From positions 1,240,001 through 1,304,000 of the forward strand of contig NZ_CP079801.1 of NCBI RefSeq assembly GCF_021545785.1: a DNA stretch of 64,000 nucleotides, given 5' to 3'. The position numbers were made by a program, and so were the translations under genes. Source of the DNA: Halopseudomonas maritima. GTDB lineage: Bacteria; Pseudomonadota; Gammaproteobacteria; Pseudomonadales; Pseudomonadaceae. The notes beneath the pieces were generated by a model. It saw only the letters and a program-made list of their open reading frames with translations. It was not told the DNA's origin and searched no databases. Every line of letters begins with the position of its first letter. Positions within the stretch are counted from its first letter, which is position 1. Positions 60,094 through 64,000 of this stretch are shown here, piece by piece.

Positions 60094-61866
60094 ATGCTAG
60101 AGTACCGCGCACCACTGGAGGAGTTTGAATTCCTCTCCCATCAGGTTCTTCGTCTGAACGAGCGCCTGCCTCTGCTCCCTGAGCACAATCACCTCGACGC
60201 TGATTTGCTCAAGGCCACGCTGGAGGCCGGCAGCGCGCTGCTAGGCAGCCAATTGCTGCCCTTGAATGCCAGCGGCGACGCCAGCGGCTGCTCTCTGGCT
60301 GACGGCAGCGTTTCCACGCCAGCCGGCTTCCCGGCTGCCTACGCCCAATTTCAGGAGAACGGCTGGCCCGCGCTGACCGTTCCCCTCGCCTGGGGTGGGC
60401 AGGGCTTTCCCGCCACCACCGGCGTTTTCTTCGACGAAATGCTCGCCTCCACCAACGTCGCCTTCAGCATCTTTGCCAAGGTGCGCGAAGGCGTTTTGCG
60501 CTGCGTGCAGCGCTTTGGTGATGAGCGGGTTCGGGAGTTGTTCGGTGCCAAGCTCGCCAGTGGCGAATGGCTCGGCACCATGTGTCTAACCGAGCCCCAG
60601 GCCGGCAGTGACCTCGGTTTGATCCGCACCACTGCGCGGGTCGATGCCGATGGCAACTATCGCCTGAGCGGCACCAAGATCTTCATTTCCAACGGTGATC
60701 ACGACCTGACCAGCAATATCGTCCATCTGGTTCTGGCGCGCACCGAAGGCGCTCCGGCCGGCACCGGCGGGCTGAGCCTGTTTGCCGTGACCAAGTATCG
60801 GCTGGAAGACCAGCAGCGCAACGGCGTCAGCGTGATCGGCCTGGAGCACAAACACGGCATCCGCGCCAACGCCACCTGCAGTCTGGCCTTCGAAGATTCG
60901 CTGGCCTACCCGGTTGGTGAAACCAACCGCGGCCTGGCCTGCATGTTCTTGCTGATGAACAGCGCGCGCCTGGCGGTTGGCGTACAAACTGTGGGGCTGG
61001 CCGAGACGGCGTACCAGAACGCCCTGCGCTACGCCAACGAGCGTCATCAGGGCCGAGCGCTGAACGGCGCGACCCATCCGACGCTGCCAGCTGACCCGCT
61101 GACCAGTCACATTGGTGTGCGTTCAACCCTGATCGAACACCGCCTGTTTATCGAACCGGCGCGCCTGCTGTGTGCCTGGGTCGGTTTGTTGATGGACGAG
61201 TCCGCATGCCATCCGGATGAAGACCAGCGCAAGCACGCCGCGCAACTGGTCGAGCTGATGACGCCGATCATCAAGGGCTATCTGTCGAACCATTCCGGCA
61301 AGGTGATCAGCTCTGCCATGCAGCTGTTCGGTGGCCATGGCTACATCGTCGAAACCGGTATGGAACAACTGGTGCGCGACCACGCCATCTGCCCGATTTA
61401 CGAAGGCACCAATCACATTCAGTCCCTCGACCTCCTGGCCCGCAAGGTGCTCGCCGATCAGGGCCGCCGTCTGAAATCGCTGGCCCGCGAAATGCTCGGC
61501 CTAGCGGCTCGACTCAAGCGCGATGAAACCCTCGCCCCGCTGGCGGGCAGCCTGCAGCGCTGGGTGAGCGAGCTGGAGCCGCTGATGCTGCATCTGGCGG
61601 TCGAAACCGTCTTCAACCGCGATGTGGTGGGTCGCGCCTCGCCCGATTACATGGAGCTGATCGGCACCATGGTGTTCGGCCACCTCTGGACCTGGATGGC
61701 CGAAGCGGCTCAGACCAGCGACCCCGACAGCGCCCACACCCGCAACAAGGTCGCCATGGCCGAGCTGTACATCAGTCGTGCCAACGAAGACATCCCCACC
61801 CTGATCAAGCGACTGATGCGCGAACCCCGCGAGCTCGATCGCCTTGGCCGGATCACCCTAACCTGA
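60094..61866 (+). CDS. Acyl-CoA dehydrogenase, about 590-residue DmdC/FadE5-like type
   Basis: A large acyl-CoA dehydrogenase (590 residues) with N-terminal, middle and C-terminal ACAD domains plus an extra C-terminal helical domain. Key parts are WGGQGFPATTGVFFDEML, MCLTEPQAGSDLGLIRTTA, LSGTKIFISNGDHDLT, FGGHGYIVETGMEQLVRDH and IYEGTNHIQSLDLLARKV, where the YEGT glutamate is the catalytic base position. This type oxidises acyl-CoA or methylmercaptopropionyl-CoA; the substrate is unknown here. It is 30 bases after the enoyl-CoA hydratase gene. Confidence 0.92.
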   Translation: MLEYRAPLEEFEFLSHQVLRLNERLPLLPEHNHLDADLLKATLEAGSALLGSQLLPLNASGDASGCSLADGSVSTPAGFPAAYAQFQENGWPALTVPLAWGGQGFPATTGVFFDEMLASTNVAFSIFAKVREGVLRCVQRFGDERVRELFGAKLASGEWLGTMCLTEPQAGSDLGLIRTTARVDADGNYRLSGTKIFISNGDHDLTSNIVHLVLARTEGAPAGTGGLSLFAVTKYRLEDQQRNGVSVIGLEHKHGIRANATCSLAFEDSLAYPVGETNRGLACMFLLMNSARLAVGVQTVGLAETAYQNALRYANERHQGRALNGATHPTLPADPLTSHIGVRSTLIEHRLFIEPARLLCAWVGLLMDESACHPDEDQRKHAAQLVELMTPIIKGYLSNHSGKVISSAMQLFGGHGYIVETGMEQLVRDHAICPIYEGTNHIQSLDLLARKVLADQGRRLKSLAREMLGLAARLKRDETLAPLAGSLQRWVSELEPLMLHLAVETVFNRDVVGRASPDYMELIGTMVFGHLWTWMAEAAQTSDPDSAHTRNKVAMAELYISRANEDIPTLIKRLMREPRELDRLGRITLT

Positions 61867-61876
61867 GCACCCCATC

Positions 61877-63547
61877 ATGCCGCACGCCAATAATAAGAAG
61901 TCACGGCTGGAACTGGTCGTCAGCCATCACACCCTGCCCGATCTGGGCACCCAACGCATTGATGAACTGCTGCGCCGCAGCGCTGAGCGTCACCCGGACA
62001 GCACCGCGCTGTCCGCGTTGGGCCGGGACATCAGCTACCAGCAACTGTGGGAGCTGAGCGGCGCGGTGCAAAGCTGGTTGCTGCAACAGAAATTGCCAGC
62101 GGGCGCGCGCATTGCCGTCGCGTTGCCGAACATGCTGGCGCACCCGATTGCCTGCCTGGGCATCATCCGCGCCGGTTTCACGGCGGTCTGCGTCAACCCG
62201 CTGTACAGCGCTGAAGAGCTGGAACACAGCTTTCGCGACAGCGATGTGCAGGCGGTATTTCTGTTCGAGCCGATGTGTGAATCGGTTGCCGCCGCCATGC
62301 AACAGGCTGGCGTGAAGCGTGCCATTCGTGTCAGCCCCGGCGATCAGTTGGGCTGGAAGCGGCCGCTGGTCAACTGGGTCGCCCGCAAACGCATGGGTTA
62401 CAAGAGTGTGGCTATTCAGGGGGGCGTCAGCTGGCAGCAGGTGATCCGCACGCGCCCGGGCCCGACGCCTGCCATCAGCCAGGACGCCGAGCACCCCGCG
62501 GTGATGATCTACAGCGGCGGCACCACCGGCCAGCCCAAAGGCGTGCCGATCAGCCACAAGGCGATGATCTACAACGTAGCCCAACAGATGGACGCCCTGC
62601 GCGGGCATCTGGCCGACGTGAAAGACGGCGATTACGTCCTGCTGCTGGCCGTGCCGCTGTATCACATTCTTGGCCTCGGTAACCTGCTGTTCACCCTCGC
62701 CCGCGGCGGCAAGGCCGTGCTGGTGATGAACCCGCGTGACAGCAAGGCGTTCGTGCGCGAGTGGTCACGCCATGCCATCAGCAGCTTTCCTGCGGTCAAC
62801 ACGCTGTTCAACGGGCTGCTGGAAACCAGCGGATTCGAGACCCTGGACTTCAGCCATCTGCGCCTGTGCATCGGCGCAGGCATGCCGGTCAGCGCCGGGA
62901 CGGCGACGCGCTGGTTGCAGACCACAGGCTGCCACATCACCGAAGCCTACGGCATGACCGAGACCGGCCTGATCAGTTGCAACCCTCCGGGCGCATCGCG
63001 CGCCGGCTCGGTCGGCAAGCCGGTCAGCGGCATCGAGATTTCGCTGCGCGATGACAACGACAAGCCTGTCAGCATCGGCGAGGGCGAGATCTGCGTGCGC
63101 AGCGAGGCAATCATGGGCGGCTACTGGCAGCGGCCCGACGAGAACGCGGTTGCCTTCACCGCCGACGGCTACTTCCGCACGGGCGACATTGGCTCTTTCG
63201 ACTGCGACGGCTACCTGAGCCTGGTCGACCGCAAGAAAGAAATGATCATCAGCGCCGGCTTCAAGGTCTTCCCCTCCGAAGTCGAGCGCGTCATCAACGC
63301 ACACCCCGGCGTACTCGAGTCCGCCGTGGTCGCCGCACCCGATCCACGCTCCGGCGAGGTGCCGGTTGCCTACGTCGTGCGCCGCCAACCGGCGCTCGAA
63401 GCGCCCCATCTGCTAGAGCACTGCGCCAAACATCTAGCCAACTACAAGCGCCCGCGCCGGATAATCTTTCGCGACGAGCTCCCCAAGAGCAACGTCGGCA
63501 AGATCCTGCGCAAGGTACTTGCCAACGAACAGGAAAAACGGGAATGA
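61877..63547 (+). CDS. AMP-forming acyl-CoA synthetase (FadD-like)
   Basis: A 556-residue ligase of the ANL superfamily that activates a fatty or related carboxylic acid to its CoA ester. The P-loop is MIYSGGTTGQPKGVPIS, the A5/A8 motifs are AYGMTETGLISCN and GYFRTGDIGSFDCDGYL, and the hinge motif is DRKKEMIISAGFKVFPSEVE; the C-terminal catalytic Lys sits in ELPKSNVGKILRKVL. It supplies the substrate for the acyl-CoA dehydrogenase and hydratase in the operon. Its stop overlaps the next ATG. Confidence 0.94.
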   Translation: MPHANNKKSRLELVVSHHTLPDLGTQRIDELLRRSAERHPDSTALSALGRDISYQQLWELSGAVQSWLLQQKLPAGARIAVALPNMLAHPIACLGIIRAGFTAVCVNPLYSAEELEHSFRDSDVQAVFLFEPMCESVAAAMQQAGVKRAIRVSPGDQLGWKRPLVNWVARKRMGYKSVAIQGGVSWQQVIRTRPGPTPAISQDAEHPAVMIYSGGTTGQPKGVPISHKAMIYNVAQQMDALRGHLADVKDGDYVLLLAVPLYHILGLGNLLFTLARGGKAVLVMNPRDSKAFVREWSRHAISSFPAVNTLFNGLLETSGFETLDFSHLRLCIGAGMPVSAGTATRWLQTTGCHITEAYGMTETGLISCNPPGASRAGSVGKPVSGIEISLRDDNDKPVSIGEGEICVRSEAIMGGYWQRPDENAVAFTADGYFRTGDIGSFDCDGYLSLVDRKKEMIISAGFKVFPSEVERVINAHPGVLESAVVAAPDPRSGEVPVAYVVRRQPALEAPHLLEHCAKHLANYKRPRRIIFRDELPKSNVGKILRKVLANEQEKRE

Positions 63548-64000
63548 CCCACCTGCAGCAACTTGCCGACGCAGCCAGCGCCACCGCTTTTACTCTGGAG
63601 GCGCGTGACGGTTTTCAGCTGGCCGCTTGCTATTACCCGACCCACACCGCGCTGCAGGGCAACATCCTGCTGGCCGGTGCCACCGGGGTACAGCAAAAGC
63701 TGTATCGGCGGTTTGCCGGGTTTGCCAATGAACACGGCTTCAATGTCCTGACGCTGGACTACCGCGGCATTGGCGGCTCACGCCCGAAAAGCCTGAAAGG
63801 CTTTGAGGCTAACTATCTGGACTGGGCACGGCTCGACCTGAGCGCAGCGGTAGACCTGCTGGCCGACAGCGGCGCGCCGCCGTACTGGGTCGGACACTCC
63901 TACGGAGGACAGGCGCTGGGCCTGATCGACAATCACGACCGTATTGATGCGGCGTATTGCTTCGGCACCGGTGCTGGCTGGGCGGGCTGGATGCCGCCGC
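63544..64000 (+). CDS. Alpha/beta hydrolase, 5' part
   Basis: The start ATG overlaps the ligase TGA by four bases (ATGA) and the gene runs off the window. The visible 152 residues show NILLAGATGVQQKLYRRFAG, VLTLDYRGIGGSRP and the nucleophile elbow WVGHSYGGQALGL, which is an alpha/beta hydrolase of about 300 residues. It is the fourth gene of the acyl-CoA operon and may be a thioesterase or lipase that feeds it. Confidence 0.88.
   Translation, partial: MTHLQQLADAASATAFTLEARDGFQLAACYYPTHTALQGNILLAGATGVQQKLYRRFAGFANEHGFNVLTLDYRGIGGSRPKSLKGFEANYLDWARLDLSAAVDLLADSGAPPYWVGHSYGGQALGLIDNHDRIDAAYCFGTGAGWAGWMPP

Overview
The window is about 62-63% GC, densely coded, and reads as a chromosome of the Pseudomonas group (Pseudomonadaceae). 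The evidence is the tmRNA tag ANDDNYALAA, the conserved blocks rppH-ptsP, ygfB-pepP-ubiH-ubiI, zapA-6S RNA-5-formyl-THF cyclo-ligase, ilvA/rpiA and serA/D-2-hydroxyglutarate dehydrogenase, and the amino-acid sequences. A marine or saline lineage such as Halopseudomonas is a reasonable inference from the marine-type class GN sortase system, but it is not proven here.

Layout. 1-10 kb: end of an NRDE (TANGO2-like) gene, ptsP and rppH, a HAD phosphatase, a 7-bp tandem repeat patch, rlmI, an HDOD protein, gcvR, and the K+ uptake genes trkA and trkH. 10-15 kb: a MarR/SlyA-type regulator with an EmrA-like adaptor and a DUF2955 membrane protein (probable efflux operon), a bPH protein and mgtE. 15-19.8 kb: a class GN sortase with its VIT/vWA substrate, followed by creB and creC. 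19.8-24.3 kb: glycine cleavage genes gcvP, gcvH and gcvT. 24.3-27.1 kb: ferric iron ABC transporter parts with a Fur-like box. 27.2-33.9 kb: ubiI-ubiH-pepP-ygfB, a ZapB-like coiled-coil gene, zapA, 6S RNA, 5-FCL, a 41-residue membrane peptide gene and an EVE protein. 34-42.7 kb: a diguanylate cyclase, ilvA, rpiA, an SdiA-regulated protein, an FAH protein, D2HGDH and serA. 42.8-50.6 kb: DUF523, a 2OG-Fe(II) oxygenase, a DUF2059-like protein, an 89-bp MITE-like hairpin, and a catecholate siderophore locus (AraC regulator, frameshifted CirA-like receptor, esterase), then an alpha/beta hydrolase. 50.7-53.8 kb: glcB and tmRNA. 53.8-58.5 kb: a scar of a tmRNA-borne genetic island (HNH nuclease, truncated integrase, IS3-family element) joined directly to a C-terminally truncated aidB-like gene and a PaaX-type regulator broken by a 7-bp duplication. 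58.5-64 kb: a TetR regulator and a divergent acyl-CoA catabolism operon (enoyl-CoA hydratase, acyl-CoA dehydrogenase, acyl-CoA ligase, alpha/beta hydrolase).

The most unusual parts are the Gram-negative sortase/VIT-vWA pair fused positionally to creBC, the tmRNA-island scar where one IS joins two unrelated truncated genes, the two single-lesion pseudogenes (TonB receptor and PaaX), the MITE-like hairpin that supplies the stop codon of an araC-type gene, and the exact SlyA-consensus operators in front of the MarR-type efflux operon. No CRISPR array, rRNA or tRNA gene was seen.
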